The notes under the pieces were generated by a model. That model saw only the letters and a list, made by a program, of their open reading frames with translations, did no database searches and was not told the origin of the DNA. The position numbers and the translations under genes were made by a program. 64,000 nt of DNA from an uncultured Flavobacteriaceae bacterium (GTDB taxonomy: Bacteria > Bacteroidota > Bacteroidia > Flavobacteriales > Flavobacteriaceae): assembly GCA_943787365.1 (NCBI GenBank), contig CALSMD010000005.1, positions 62,001 through 126,000 on the forward strand. Reading direction: 5' to 3'. Below are positions 7,662 to 15,577 of the stretch, piece by piece (position 1 is the first letter of the stretch; each line of letters opens with the position of its first letter).

Positions 7662-8219
7662 ATGAGTAGAAACTATAAATTTCATAATAAGTCGGGCTTA
7701 TATTTTGTAAGTTTTGCAACTGTAAACTGGATAGATGTTTTTACAAGGCAGGTATATTTTGATGTTTTAGCAGAGAGTATTACGTATTGTAGAAAGGAAA
7801 AAGGCATGGAATTATATTGTTATTGTTTTATGCCAAGCCATGTACATTTTATTTTTAGGTCAGCCAAAGAACAACCCTCCGAATTATTACGAGACTTTAA
7901 GAGGCATACATCTAAAAAATTGATTGAAGCCATAGAAAACAGTCCACAAGAAAGCCGAAAAGAATGGTTATTATGGATGTTTGAGCGAGCGGGAAAAAAG
8001 AATGCAACAACCAGTAAACATCAATTTTGGCAACACCATAATAAACCTATAGAGTTATGGAGTGAAAAGGTTATTAAACAAAAAATAGATTATATCCATA
8101 ACAATCCAGTAGAAAGTGGTTTTGTAACTAATACAATAGATTGGAAATACTCAAGCGCAAGGAATTATCAAGACGATAATACTGTTTTAGAAATAGATAG
8201 TGTTGGGTTTTTAGGATAG
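7662..8219 (+). CDS. REP-associated tyrosine transposase (RAYT, HUH/Y1 family)
   Basis: A 185-residue Y1 transposase-type protein. The HUH motif is visible as SHVHF (His60 and His62) and the catalytic Tyr as Y144 in DYIHNNPVESGF, the spacing usual for TnpA_REP proteins. N-terminal residues GLYFVSFATVNWIDVF are also typical of the family. Such enzymes nick and join single-stranded DNA at REP hairpins. No partner gene such as tnpB is present, and the gene is flanked upstream by a dense cluster of palindromic repeats. The ORF is intact, so the enzyme may be active. That it moves the 185-bp elements of this array is an inference from proximity and from repeat structure. Confidence 0.88.
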   Translation: MSRNYKFHNKSGLYFVSFATVNWIDVFTRQVYFDVLAESITYCRKEKGMELYCYCFMPSHVHFIFRSAKEQPSELLRDFKRHTSKKLIEAIENSPQESRKEWLLWMFERAGKKNATTSKHQFWQHHNKPIELWSEKVIKQKIDYIHNNPVESGFVTNTIDWKYSSARNYQDDNTVLEIDSVGFLG

Positions 8220-8221
8220 TT

Positions 8222-8449
8222 TTATTGTGCTAATTTTTGCGTAAGGTCAGCTTTAAGAACAAAAGCAGAGAGGAAATCTTTAACGGTTTCTTTTTGTTTT
8301 TCAGAAAGGTTTTGAGCCTTGTTAAACAACGTGAGTAAATCATTATCTTCTATGGTGTCTTGTGCTTTATTTTCCCCGTGAGCCAATCTATCCAAAGAAA
8401 TCTCCAATACTTCTGCCATACGTTTAGCAACCTCTACGGCTCTTTTACG
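8222..8449 (-). pseudogene. truncated XRE-family regulator (C-terminal part only)
   Basis: Read on the minus strand, the sequence encodes RAVEVAKRMAEVLEISLDRL and then a helical tail (LLTLFNKAQNLSEKQKETV). This is the C-terminal half of a common XRE/HTH_3 regulator type. The helix-turn-helix itself is missing. Upstream the frame hits a TAG at 8450-8452 that lies inside a remnant of the repeat arm (ACAACTTAGCG). The gene seems to have been cut by an element end. The ATG at 8419 is internal to the ancestral gene, so a functional product is unlikely. Confidence 0.65.
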
Positions 8450-8505
8450 CTAAGTTGTCCCTTATAAGGGAATGTTTGGTATTCCATGATAAAGACTTGT
8501 AATAG

Positions 8506-8610
8506 AGGTATTTAGAAGAACATCGTTACATCAGTTCAACAGAGAGATACCAGCAAGACGATTTAGAAAATTTACATAAAACTATAAACACGTTCCATCC
8601 ATTTAGTTAA
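8506..8610 (+). pseudogene. short gene remnant, possibly an RHS-tip 3' end
   Basis: A start-less frame of about 34 codons ending at a TAA reads EEHRYISSTERYQQDDLENL and ends NTFHPFS. The STERYQ segment also occurs in tip D (MMSTERYQNAIHDS). This may be the end of another RHS tip left on the far side of the transposase. The match is short, so the call is tentative. Confidence 0.25.
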
Positions 8611-9064
8611 AATTTTTAGGGTCGAAATTTGCGACACCCAATTTTGGAGGTCACAAATTGTGATCTCCAATTTAAAAATCTATTTTCATAAACTGTAAAG
8701 CACTACAATATCTACGATTCTTTTAAGATAAAGTGGCACTCCTAAGAAATTGTGCTAGGAATGCGGTCTAAAGCCACAATGATGTTACGCCTCAAATAAG
8801 GCAGCTATTTGATACTAATTTCAGCTTTTTGCTTTGGATCTCCAAATTTTTCATATATTAGTTATCCCAACGAAAACTTAACCTAAAATGCACCTCAATA
8901 CCCCCATTGCAGTCCATTCTAAAAACTTCCTAGCGACGGCCTTCAGTGGTGGTTGCCAAAACTTGTGGCATCCCTCTAAAATTCAAAGTAGCTCCACAGA
9001 CAAAATTTATTTTGAATTGAGTTTGAAAAAAAGCCTTTTTTTTAAATACAAACACCTCAATCTT
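8611..9064. other. non-coding spacer with two hairpins
   Basis: No convincing gene is present. Two stem-loops sit next to each other: GGGTCGAAATTTGCGACACCC (8619-8639, imperfect) and an 11-bp stem at 8646-8668 (GGAGGTCACAA / TTGTGATCTCC, one G-T pair). An open frame in phase with the next gene extends back to an ATG at 8888, but the lipoprotein signal begins at 9065, so that stretch is probably 5' leader. Confidence 0.5.
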
Positions 9065-9796
9065 ATGATCAAATATAGTTGCATTGTATTGCTGATAGCA
9101 AGCTTTACAAGTTGTAGAACCCTGTCCGTTCAGCAAGAACGTCAAATGAAAACCACACAAAACATACAACTTGGTACCATAGGTGTGCACAAGAATTTTA
9201 TGTTAGAACAAGATTATAATTTTGCCGCCTTCCCACAATTCCAGCATCCGATTAAAGTGCAAGTAAATGGAGTCCCGTTTAATAAAGCCAAATTGAAGGC
9301 CTTTGAAAATGCGAAACGCACTCAAAACAAGTCTGTCGTTGTAAAGTATGTAGATTCTGTGAAGCCAAAACCCCACTTTCTAAAACTAGAAATTGCAGAC
9401 CGTGTGGCTGTTTTGAAGAGCTTAAACAGTGAGGCAAATAAAGATGTTTTTCAGTTTTTACAGACCAAAAGTAACGCACATTTAGTATCCACTATTTCAG
9501 TGGTTTTCGATGCTGAAACCGCTGCGAAATTAAGCACTGCTCAAGAAGTGTTTTTGGAACATACAGGAATCAATAACTATGTCTTAAAAACCTATGATAC
9601 CAATAAAGAACAACATTCGATACACTTTAGTGAAGGCGTTGTATTTGGGTATCAAACCTCAAAGGCATGTTGGAAAGAAAACAAAAAACGCCAACTTGAA
9701 ATTGTAGATTTCGTAGAAAGTGACGATCGCTGTCCAATCGATACCCACCGACTTGCGAAAAAAGCCAAAAAGAAAATTAACTACAAAAATTTTTAG
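9065..9796 (+). CDS. lipoprotein of unknown function, first gene of the T2SS/pilus-like operon
   Basis: I chose the ATG at 9065, not 8888, because it places a lipoprotein signal at the N-terminus (MIKYSCIVLLIASFTSC, lipid Cys at 17). The 243-residue product has no domain I recognise. It is basic near the C-terminus (AKKAKKKINYKNF) and contains two Cys residues there (SKACWKE, DDRCPID). It stands 2 nt before the next gene in a tightly packed operon with prepilins and a GspF protein, so a role at the envelope in assembly or secretion is plausible. Confidence 0.7.
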   Translation: MIKYSCIVLLIASFTSCRTLSVQQERQMKTTQNIQLGTIGVHKNFMLEQDYNFAAFPQFQHPIKVQVNGVPFNKAKLKAFENAKRTQNKSVVVKYVDSVKPKPHFLKLEIADRVAVLKSLNSEANKDVFQFLQTKSNAHLVSTISVVFDAETAAKLSTAQEVFLEHTGINNYVLKTYDTNKEQHSIHFSEGVVFGYQTSKACWKENKKRQLEIVDFVESDDRCPIDTHRLAKKAKKKINYKNF

Positions 9797-9798
9797 TT

Positions 9799-10455
9799 AT
9801 GAGAAATTTAAAACTAATGGTCCTCTTATTACTAACAATCAGTTGTGATGACATTATTGGGGTCGAAGATATTTCACAAAAAACAGTGACGGCTTTAGCC
9901 CCCACAAACAACAGTGTTTTGAGCAATGCAAATGTCACGTTTTCTTGGGAATCTCTCAAAGATGCCGTCCATTACCGTCTCCAGATTTCAACACCAACAT
10001 TTGGCGAAGCCACACAAATTGTGGTGGATTCTTTAGTCACCAGTACAAGTTTTTCAAAGGAGTTAACACCAAATGATTACCAATGGCGTGTACGAGCAGA
10101 AAACTCGGGATATACCACCGCTTTTTCAACCCAAAGTTTTTTGGTGGAATCCACGGATGATGTCGATATTTCTCAAACAATCGTGGTGCTTCTGGCGCCT
10201 GCGGATGCCGTTAGTTTTGGCACTACAGACACCATCAATTTTTCATGGGATCCCGTTTTAAATGCAGAAACCTATTCCTTTCAAATCGCCATTCCTAGTT
10301 TTGAAAATGCAACTGAAATCATTAAAAATGAAACCACTAATGCTACAGTTTTTAGTGTTTCGAACCTAGCAGTTAACAGCTATGAATGGCGTGTACGCGC
10401 TCTAAACCCTAGCTTTCAAACAAGCTATACCACTCAAAAATTCACTGTTGAATAA
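9799..10455 (+). CDS. lipoprotein with two FN3-like repeats
   Basis: A 218-residue protein with lipoprotein signal (lipid Cys at 16, LLTISC). It has two Ig/fibronectin-III-like repeats of about 95 residues. Each starts with a LAP motif (ALAPTNNSVL; LLAPADAVSF), contains a FSW strand (VTFSWESLKDAVHYRLQIS; INFSWDPVLNAETYSFQIA) and ends with YEWRVRA or YQWRVRA. It probably displays beta-sandwich domains at the outer membrane. The next gene overlaps its end by 8 nt, so it belongs to the same operon. Confidence 0.78.
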   Translation: MRNLKLMVLLLLTISCDDIIGVEDISQKTVTALAPTNNSVLSNANVTFSWESLKDAVHYRLQISTPTFGEATQIVVDSLVTSTSFSKELTPNDYQWRVRAENSGYTTAFSTQSFLVESTDDVDISQTIVVLLAPADAVSFGTTDTINFSWDPVLNAETYSFQIAIPSFENATEIIKNETTNATVFSVSNLAVNSYEWRVRALNPSFQTSYTTQKFTVE

Positions 10456-10909
10456 TAAATACAAAACATATTTGCTAGTTGCTGCGGTCCTTATTATTTG
10501 GGGGGGCATTGCCATTAAAATCAACAGTGGACTCCGTCCAAAAGAGATCCCTGTAATTGAAAATTTTCAAAACCAAGTTTTTATACCAAGTATTCATGTC
10601 GAAATTGATTCTTTCTCCATTCAAAAGATAGATCGAGATCCCTTTTTAGGAACGTTTTCAAAACCTCCTAAAAAAATTAAGAAACCATTTCGCCCGCCTC
10701 CAAAACCAAAGTCTCTCAAACAAATCACCTATGCAGGAATTGTACAAAAAACCAAGAGCAAGACCCCCGTTTTTGTGGTGAATATCAACAACCGCCAGTA
10801 TATATTAAAAAAGGGACAAACGGTGGACAGTGTGACGCTTGTAAGAGGAAGTACTAACGAAATTGTAGTGCGCTATAACCGTCAACTTCAAATCATAAAA
10901 CGTCCTTAA
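10448..10909 (+). CDS. GspC/PilP-like inner-membrane protein
   Basis: A 153-residue protein starting at a TTG that overlaps the previous gene by 8 nt; no ATG fits the frame. Residues about 5-24 are a single membrane anchor. A proline/lysine-rich linker follows (KPPKKIKKPFRPPPKPK), then a small beta domain (ITYAGIVQKTKSKTPVFVV, QYILKKGQTV, GSTNEIVVRYN). This layout (anchor, linker, homology-region domain) matches GspC or PilP, which join the inner-membrane platform to the secretin in type II secretion and type IV pili. The match is by architecture, so the exact family is uncertain. Confidence 0.6.
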   Translation: MNNKYKTYLLVAAVLIIWGGIAIKINSGLRPKEIPVIENFQNQVFIPSIHVEIDSFSIQKIDRDPFLGTFSKPPKKIKKPFRPPPKPKSLKQITYAGIVQKTKSKTPVFVVNINNRQYILKKGQTVDSVTLVRGSTNEIVVRYNRQLQIIKRP

Positions 10910-12183
10910 TGGTTTTGTTAAAACTCAAATCAGGGGCTTTGCAATTGACGCTGTTTATTTCGATTATTATAGCCGTGTTGCTGATGGGTTTTGTTTTATT
11001 GCTGCATAGCCACAAACGGTTTCAAGTACAAACGGACTTCATACTTGAAACCACAGAGAACGCTCAGAAAGGAATAGAACATGCCATGCTTCACTCCATT
11101 CGTTTGAAGGACACCGTAGCAATACCACTTGATGAAACGAATTATAAGACCTTAAAAATCCATCGTGATTTTTGGGGTATTTTTGAAATAGTCACTTCAA
11201 AATCTAAAATCAAAACCAATCATTTCCGAAAAATCGCTTTGATAGGAGCAAAGTCCAAGGCTCAAAATCGAACCGCCTTATATTTACAAGATACGCGCAA
11301 ACCGCTGGTAGTGGTGGGGAGAACCAAAATTGAGGGCGTCGTTTTTTTACCCAAACAAGGCGTAAAGGCAGGAACCATTTCGGGACACTCCTATACGGGT
11401 TCTCAACTTCTTTATGGTTCTACACAGCAGTCTGCTGCATTGCCACCTTTGACAACTGGCATCTTTGATCAAATAGAGTCGATAGAATATCAAGTTTCAG
11501 AAATTTCAAATGCTCAATTCATTACAATTAAACCTGGCCTGTATAGCAATTCGTTTTTTAAACCTGTTCAAATTCATTTCTCAAAGAGCGATATCCTTCT
11601 TAATGAGGTTCAATTAACAGGGCATATTATCGTGCAATCCAAGACGAAAATCACAGTGCAGGCGTCTGCCGTACTAAAGGACATTGTGCTCATAGCCCCC
11701 GAGATTGAAATCGAAAATAATGTCATTGCTAATTTTCAAGCTTTCGCATCAAAGAAAATGAGTGTTGGTAATTCGGTACAATTACGTTATCCGTCCGCAT
11801 TAATTTTAAATAAAAATCAAGTGGGGAGTCAATCCAATACTACGGGAATAAAAGAAAAACCTTCCATCCAAATAGGGAAGTCTTCGGTAGTGAAAGGGGT
11901 CGTTGTTTATTTAGGAAACGATCCTCCTAACAATTATAAAACTCAAATTGAACTTCAAGAAACATCTGTTTTGATAGGGGAGTTGTATTGCAATCAAAAC
12001 ACCGAATTAAAAGGAACTGTGTACGGAACCGTATTTGCCAAAAATTTTATAGCCAATCAATTCGGATCCATTTATCAAAATCATATCTATAACGGAAAAA
12101 TCAATGTGCATAAATTGCCCAAAAAATATGTAGGACTCTTGTTTAATAATTCAAAAAAGGAGGTGCTAAAATGGCTGTATTAA
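10909..12183 (+). CDS. single-pass protein with beta-rich repeats, possibly GspK/PilX-like
   Basis: A 424-residue protein whose ATG overlaps the previous stop by one base (TAATG). Residues 10-33 are a hydrophobic helix (LQLTLFISIIIAVLLMGFVL), as in minor pseudopilins, but without a clear prepilin peptidase site. The rest contains many short beta-like runs (HIIVQSKTKITVQASAVL, KDIVLIAPEIEIENNVIANF), suggesting a beta-helix or bactofilin-like fold. Its 3' end overlaps the next gene by 13 nt. Role as a structural subunit of the pilus/secretion machine is inferred from operon context. Confidence 0.6.
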   Translation: MVLLKLKSGALQLTLFISIIIAVLLMGFVLLLHSHKRFQVQTDFILETTENAQKGIEHAMLHSIRLKDTVAIPLDETNYKTLKIHRDFWGIFEIVTSKSKIKTNHFRKIALIGAKSKAQNRTALYLQDTRKPLVVVGRTKIEGVVFLPKQGVKAGTISGHSYTGSQLLYGSTQQSAALPPLTTGIFDQIESIEYQVSEISNAQFITIKPGLYSNSFFKPVQIHFSKSDILLNEVQLTGHIIVQSKTKITVQASAVLKDIVLIAPEIEIENNVIANFQAFASKKMSVGNSVQLRYPSALILNKNQVGSQSNTTGIKEKPSIQIGKSSVVKGVVVYLGNDPPNNYKTQIELQETSVLIGELYCNQNTELKGTVYGTVFAKNFIANQFGSIYQNHIYNGKINVHKLPKKYVGLLFNNSKKEVLKWLY

Positions 12184-12506
12184 AAAAAATAAAGGCTTCC
12201 ACGCTCATGGAAACTTTAATCGCGACGGTTCTTGTAGTGGTCACTTTTTTGTTGGCAAGCATGATTTTGAATAACCTTGTGTCCGATGCGGTCACCTCAA
12301 ACACGATGGCCATTGACACCCATTTAATTGAATTACAGTATTTACAGCAACACCAAAAATTAGAAATGCCTTACACAGAGCGCTTTCAAAATTGGAGCAT
12401 ATCCGTAGAACGTTTGGAAGAACACAATCAGCCCCGAATCGTTTTTGAAGCTACAGACTTAGACCGTCATAAAACCATCAGAAAAACGTACAATGCAATC
12501 TATTAA
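12171..12506 (+). CDS. prepilin/pseudopilin with type IV N-methylation motif
   Basis: A 111-residue protein with a class III signal: basic leader MAVLKKIKA, then STLMETLIATVLVVVTFLLA. The Glu at position 5 after the predicted cleavage and the long hydrophobic helix are hallmarks of type IV pilins and T2SS pseudopilins. The globular part is small (about 75 residues), as for minor pseudopilins (GspI/V-like). Overlaps both neighbours (13-14 nt), so translation is coupled. Confidence 0.8.
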   Translation: MAVLKKIKASTLMETLIATVLVVVTFLLASMILNNLVSDAVTSNTMAIDTHLIELQYLQQHQKLEMPYTERFQNWSISVERLEEHNQPRIVFEATDLDRHKTIRKTYNAIY

Positions 12507-12978
12507 AAAAATAAAAGCCTTCACAATCAGTGAATTGAGTATTGTCCTGCTTTTGACAAGTATTGTCGTAGGATTGGCGTTTACGGTGCTTGGATTGGTG
12601 CAAAAACAGATGGGAGTAATGCAAGAAAATTTCAATATTACATTAGAAATAAACAAACTAGAAACAGAGTTGTGGTTAGATTTTAATCGGTATCCTTCCA
12701 TTCGTTTTAATGCTTCTGAGGATAGATTGCTATTGAGGAACGAATTGGATTCGGTATCCTATACCTTGTCCGAATCTTATATTATTAAAGCACAAGACAC
12801 ATTTCCAGTTCAATTAGAAAGTAAGAATTTTTATTTTGATGGCGAACAGGTCACAACAAATTCAATAGATGCGATAAAGCTAATCACTACCAAAGCATTT
12901 CAAAACCGTACGTTGTTTATTTATGTAAATAATGATGCCACAGTATATATGAATGCTAAAGGACTTTTTAATCCATAA
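12493..12978 (+). CDS. second prepilin/pseudopilin (GspJ/PulG-like)
   Basis: A 161-residue protein with leader MQSIKKIKA followed by FTISELSIVLLLTSIVVGLA, the standard prepilin peptidase site with Phe at +1 and Glu at +5. After the helix there is a soluble domain of about 115 residues. Starts 14 nt inside the upstream pseudopilin gene and is followed 9 nt later by the GspF gene. Probably a minor tip pseudopilin; which one cannot be told from the sequence alone. Confidence 0.82.
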   Translation: MQSIKKIKAFTISELSIVLLLTSIVVGLAFTVLGLVQKQMGVMQENFNITLEINKLETELWLDFNRYPSIRFNASEDRLLLRNELDSVSYTLSESYIIKAQDTFPVQLESKNFYFDGEQVTTNSIDAIKLITTKAFQNRTLFIYVNNDATVYMNAKGLFNP

Positions 12979-12987
12979 AACACAGCA

Positions 12988-14121
12988 ATGGGCTTTCAAT
13001 TAAACACTCTAAAATCCAATAAGCAACATCCAGAAAATAAAGAGGTTAAGACTTCTTTTTTGCAAAAAGAAATCACCCTTTTTGGACAGTCATTTTCCAA
13101 TAAAATAAAAGAGGATTTTTATTCCGAATTGAGCGTTCTTTTAAAAGCCGGGATCACGCTTAAAGATGGTTTAGAGCTTATCGAAAATACCCTAAAGAAA
13201 AAAAAACCAAAAAAAATACTGCAAGAGTTATCGCAAGCAATTGTTTCAGGTTCGAGTCTATCGGATGCTGTAAAAAGCCATAAAGAATTCTCAAACTATG
13301 AATATTTTTCACTCAAAATTGGTGAAGAAACAGGCACCTTAGCACAAGTTACAGAGCAGTTAGGGAGCTTTTATGTCAGAAAGAATGAACAGCGTAGAAA
13401 CGTGATCACTGCATTGACCTATCCGATGATTATTTTAACAACGGCCGTGTTAGTGGTAGGGTTTATGCTACAGTTTGTAGTGCCCATGTTTCAAGATATT
13501 TTTGAACAACAAAACGTGGACTTGCCAGCCATCACAAAATTTATAATCAGTTGTTCTGAATTCATGAAAAGCTATGGGTGGTTAGTCCTTATACTGATTT
13601 TTGGGATCTTCATTTCTAGAGCATTTTTTAATAAAAAAATATGGTATAATAAGGCCAAAGATACCTTTGTTTCTAGAGTACCTTTTCTAGGAGAATTTGT
13701 AAAAAAGGTATACTTATCTCAGTTTACCCAAGCAGTGACACTGTTGACAGCTTCTAAAGTTCCTGTAGTTAATAGCATCCAATTGGTAAAACAAATGATC
13801 AGTTTTTATCCCTTACAAAAAGCGTTAGAAATCGTTGAGCAAGACCTTTTGAAAGGAAAGTCGCTAAGTGAGAGTTTAAAACCACATGCATTGTTTGATG
13901 ATAAAATGGTAGCCATGGTAAAAGTTGCCGAGGAAACCAATCAAAATGAATTTATTTTTGAACGCTTAAATACTCAATATAATTCCCAAGTTCAGCAAAA
14001 ATCAAAGCTATTGTCAACCATCATGGAACCTGTAATCATCATGTTTGTAGGAGTGATGGTGGGCGTTATTTTAATAGCCATGTATTTACCAATGTTCAAG
14101 CTAAGTAATGTATTGGGGTGA
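12988..14121 (+). CDS. type II secretion/type IV pilus platform protein, GspF/PilC family
   Basis: A 377-residue inner-membrane protein with two copies of the T2SSF domain (cytoplasmic helical bundles at about 40-165 and 245-365). Three transmembrane segments are visible near 147-175 (VITALTYPMIILTTAVLVV), 198-215 (WLVLILIFGIFIS) and 345-372 (PVIIMFVGVMVGVILIAMY). Conserved family motifs include LLKAGITLKDGLEL and the GEETGTL motif (IGEETGTLAQVTEQL). It anchors the assembly ATPase to the pseudopilus. The cognate GspE and GspD genes are not in this window. Confidence 0.92.
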   Translation: MGFQLNTLKSNKQHPENKEVKTSFLQKEITLFGQSFSNKIKEDFYSELSVLLKAGITLKDGLELIENTLKKKKPKKILQELSQAIVSGSSLSDAVKSHKEFSNYEYFSLKIGEETGTLAQVTEQLGSFYVRKNEQRRNVITALTYPMIILTTAVLVVGFMLQFVVPMFQDIFEQQNVDLPAITKFIISCSEFMKSYGWLVLILIFGIFISRAFFNKKIWYNKAKDTFVSRVPFLGEFVKKVYLSQFTQAVTLLTASKVPVVNSIQLVKQMISFYPLQKALEIVEQDLLKGKSLSESLKPHALFDDKMVAMVKVAEETNQNEFIFERLNTQYNSQVQQKSKLLSTIMEPVIIMFVGVMVGVILIAMYLPMFKLSNVLG

Positions 14122-14177
14122 AATTGTGGAGTGTTTAAGTCAAAATACTTAAGACTAATTATATGGAAATATAATAG

Positions 14178-14262
14178 TGCGCACGAGAAGACTCGAACTT
14201 CCACGGGAATAATTCCCACTAGCCCCTCAAGCTAGCGCGTCTACCAATTCCGCCACGTGCGC
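14178..14262 (-). tRNA. tRNA-Leu (anticodon GAG)
   Basis: On the minus strand an 85-nt class II tRNA: acceptor GCGCACG paired with CGTGCGC, D-arm GGCGGAATTGGTAGACGC, anticodon stem GCTAGC with loop TTGAGGG (GAG), a long variable arm and TTCGAGTC in the T-loop. No CCA is encoded. Confidence 0.95.
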
Positions 14263-14282
14263 ATTATGAATGTTAAAGGTAT

Positions 14283-14314
14283 AAAAAAAGTTAAGAATAA
14301 ACTTAACTTTTTTT
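14283..14314 (-). terminator. bidirectional hairpin terminator behind tRNA-Lys
   Basis: Seven A, stem GTTAAG, loop AATAAA, stem CTTAAC, seven T. It begins 3 nt past the 3' end of tRNA-Lys on the minus strand, so it probably ends that transcript. tRNA-Leu would then need its own promoter or read-through. Confidence 0.7.
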
Positions 14315-14316
14315 AG

Positions 14317-14389
14317 TGACCTGGCTGGGGCTCGAACCCAGGACCCTCTCCTTAAAAGGGAGATGCTCTACCAACTGAGCTACCAGGTC
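14317..14389 (-). tRNA. tRNA-Lys (anticodon UUU)
   Basis: A 73-nt tRNA on the minus strand: acceptor GACCTGG paired with CCAGGTC and discriminator A, D-arm GCTCAGTTGGTAGAGC, anticodon stem TCCCT/GGAGA-type with loop CTTTTAA (TTT), T-loop GGTTCGAGCC. All conserved positions fit. Confidence 0.95.
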
Positions 14390-14517
14390 ATTTATTTCCC
14401 TCAATGCGGCTGCAAATATAAAGGGATTAATTAATTATACAATGCTTTTTCAGATTATTTTTCGTTTTTTTGTTCTAGTTAATTTAAGAGAGGGTATAAT
14501 CAAATTATTATAGAAGT

Positions 14518-15036
14518 ATGATCGTTGTTTTGTTAGGATATATGGGATCTGGTAAGTCTACTGTTGGACAGATACTTGCAGAAAAGTTAAACACTAATTT
14601 TGTAGATTTGGACCAATTCATTGAACAAAAACAGCAGGCAACAATTTCTGAAATATTTAATTCTAAAGGCGAAATATTTTTTAGAAACCTAGAAGCCGAA
14701 GCCGTCAAACAGCTGTGTAAGCATTCCGATTCCTTAGTTTTGGCATTGGGAGGTGGGACGCCTTGCTATTCCGACACCATGCAGTTTTTGGTAAATCACC
14801 CTAATGTTGTGACGGTTTATCTAAACATTTCGATTAAAAATTTATCAGAACGCTTGATTCATGAAAAAGCAAAACGCCCGTTGATTGCCAATTTAAAAAA
14901 TGAAGACATTCCAGAATTTATAGCAAAGCATTTATTTGAGCGTTCTTTTTTTTACAACCAAGCCGAAATAGGGATACAAACCGACACCCTAAGTGTCACC
15001 GAAATTGTAGCGACCATTCAGTCTAAATTACTCTAA
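14518..15036 (+). CDS. aroK: shikimate kinase
   Basis: A 172-residue P-loop kinase that phosphorylates the 3-hydroxyl of shikimate in chorismate synthesis. Walker A is at 7-15 (GYMGSGKST). The shikimate-binding Asp occurs in VDLDQFIE (about 32-39), Arg in FFRNLEAEA (about 58) and the Gly triplet in LALGGGTP (about 78-85). The lid Arg is in KRPLI. Length and motif order are normal for AroK. The 3' end overlaps the convergent phosphoribosyltransferase gene by 9 nt. Confidence 0.95.
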   Translation: MIVVLLGYMGSGKSTVGQILAEKLNTNFVDLDQFIEQKQQATISEIFNSKGEIFFRNLEAEAVKQLCKHSDSLVLALGGGTPCYSDTMQFLVNHPNVVTVYLNISIKNLSERLIHEKAKRPLIANLKNEDIPEFIAKHLFERSFFYNQAEIGIQTDTLSVTEIVATIQSKLL

Positions 15037-15531
15037 AATCACTTTCGTTTTTTTTCCTGTAAAGATGACAGAAATATGCTCATGTATGGAGGTTGATAAA
15101 GAAATACCTTTAAAATCTGCTTTGACAGGGTATTTCTTATGATTTCTATTGACAAGCACCGCTGTTTTAAATTGTTTTAAAGGAACATCCAGAAAATGCT
15201 TGACTCCATATATTAAGGTCGTTCCAGAATTCAACACGTCATCCACCAATACCAATGATTTATTTGTGTACGCCTCTTTTGTAAGCGAGGTGCTGATGGG
15301 GTTTGTTGGATTTCTTTTGTCAATGCTTACTTTACAAAGAACAGGGTTGATGTCACAAATTTCAACCAAGGCGGCTCTTAATTTCTCAGCAAACAAATAA
15401 CCATTTGATTCGATGCCAGCAAGAATAATTTCTTGTTCTTCAACATTCGATTCATAAATCTGATACGCAATTCGTTTTACTTTATGATTTATTTCGTCGT
15501 GATTTAAAATGCAATTCTCTGTTAAATCCAT
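15028..15531 (-). CDS. phosphoribosyltransferase, PyrR-like type I
   Basis: I place the start at the ATG at 15531 (MDLTENCILN), giving 167 residues. An upstream in-frame ATG at 15597 would overlap the S4-protein gene and adds a non-conserved extension. The PRPP-binding loop VLVDDVLNSGTT lies at 94-105, and the flexible-loop region TNPISTSLTK precedes it. Related proteins are called PyrR or adenine/hypoxanthine phosphoribosyltransferase, and the exact substrate cannot be read from the sequence. Convergent with aroK (9-nt overlap) and about 46 nt downstream of the S4-domain gene on the same strand. Confidence 0.85.
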   Translation of the reverse strand: MDLTENCILNHDEINHKVKRIAYQIYESNVEEQEIILAGIESNGYLFAEKLRAALVEICDINPVLCKVSIDKRNPTNPISTSLTKEAYTNKSLVLVDDVLNSGTTLIYGVKHFLDVPLKQFKTAVLVNRNHKKYPVKADFKGISLSTSIHEHISVIFTGKKTKVILE

Positions 15532-15577
15532 AGTGTTCGTTTGTTCAAAGATAAAAAACTGTTTTATTCTTTTTGTA

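Noticed and set aside
8888-9064. N-terminal extension of the lipoprotein gene from ATG 8888
   Set aside because: The extension would bury the lipoprotein signal at residue 60; the ATG at 9065 gives a proper signal and lipobox.
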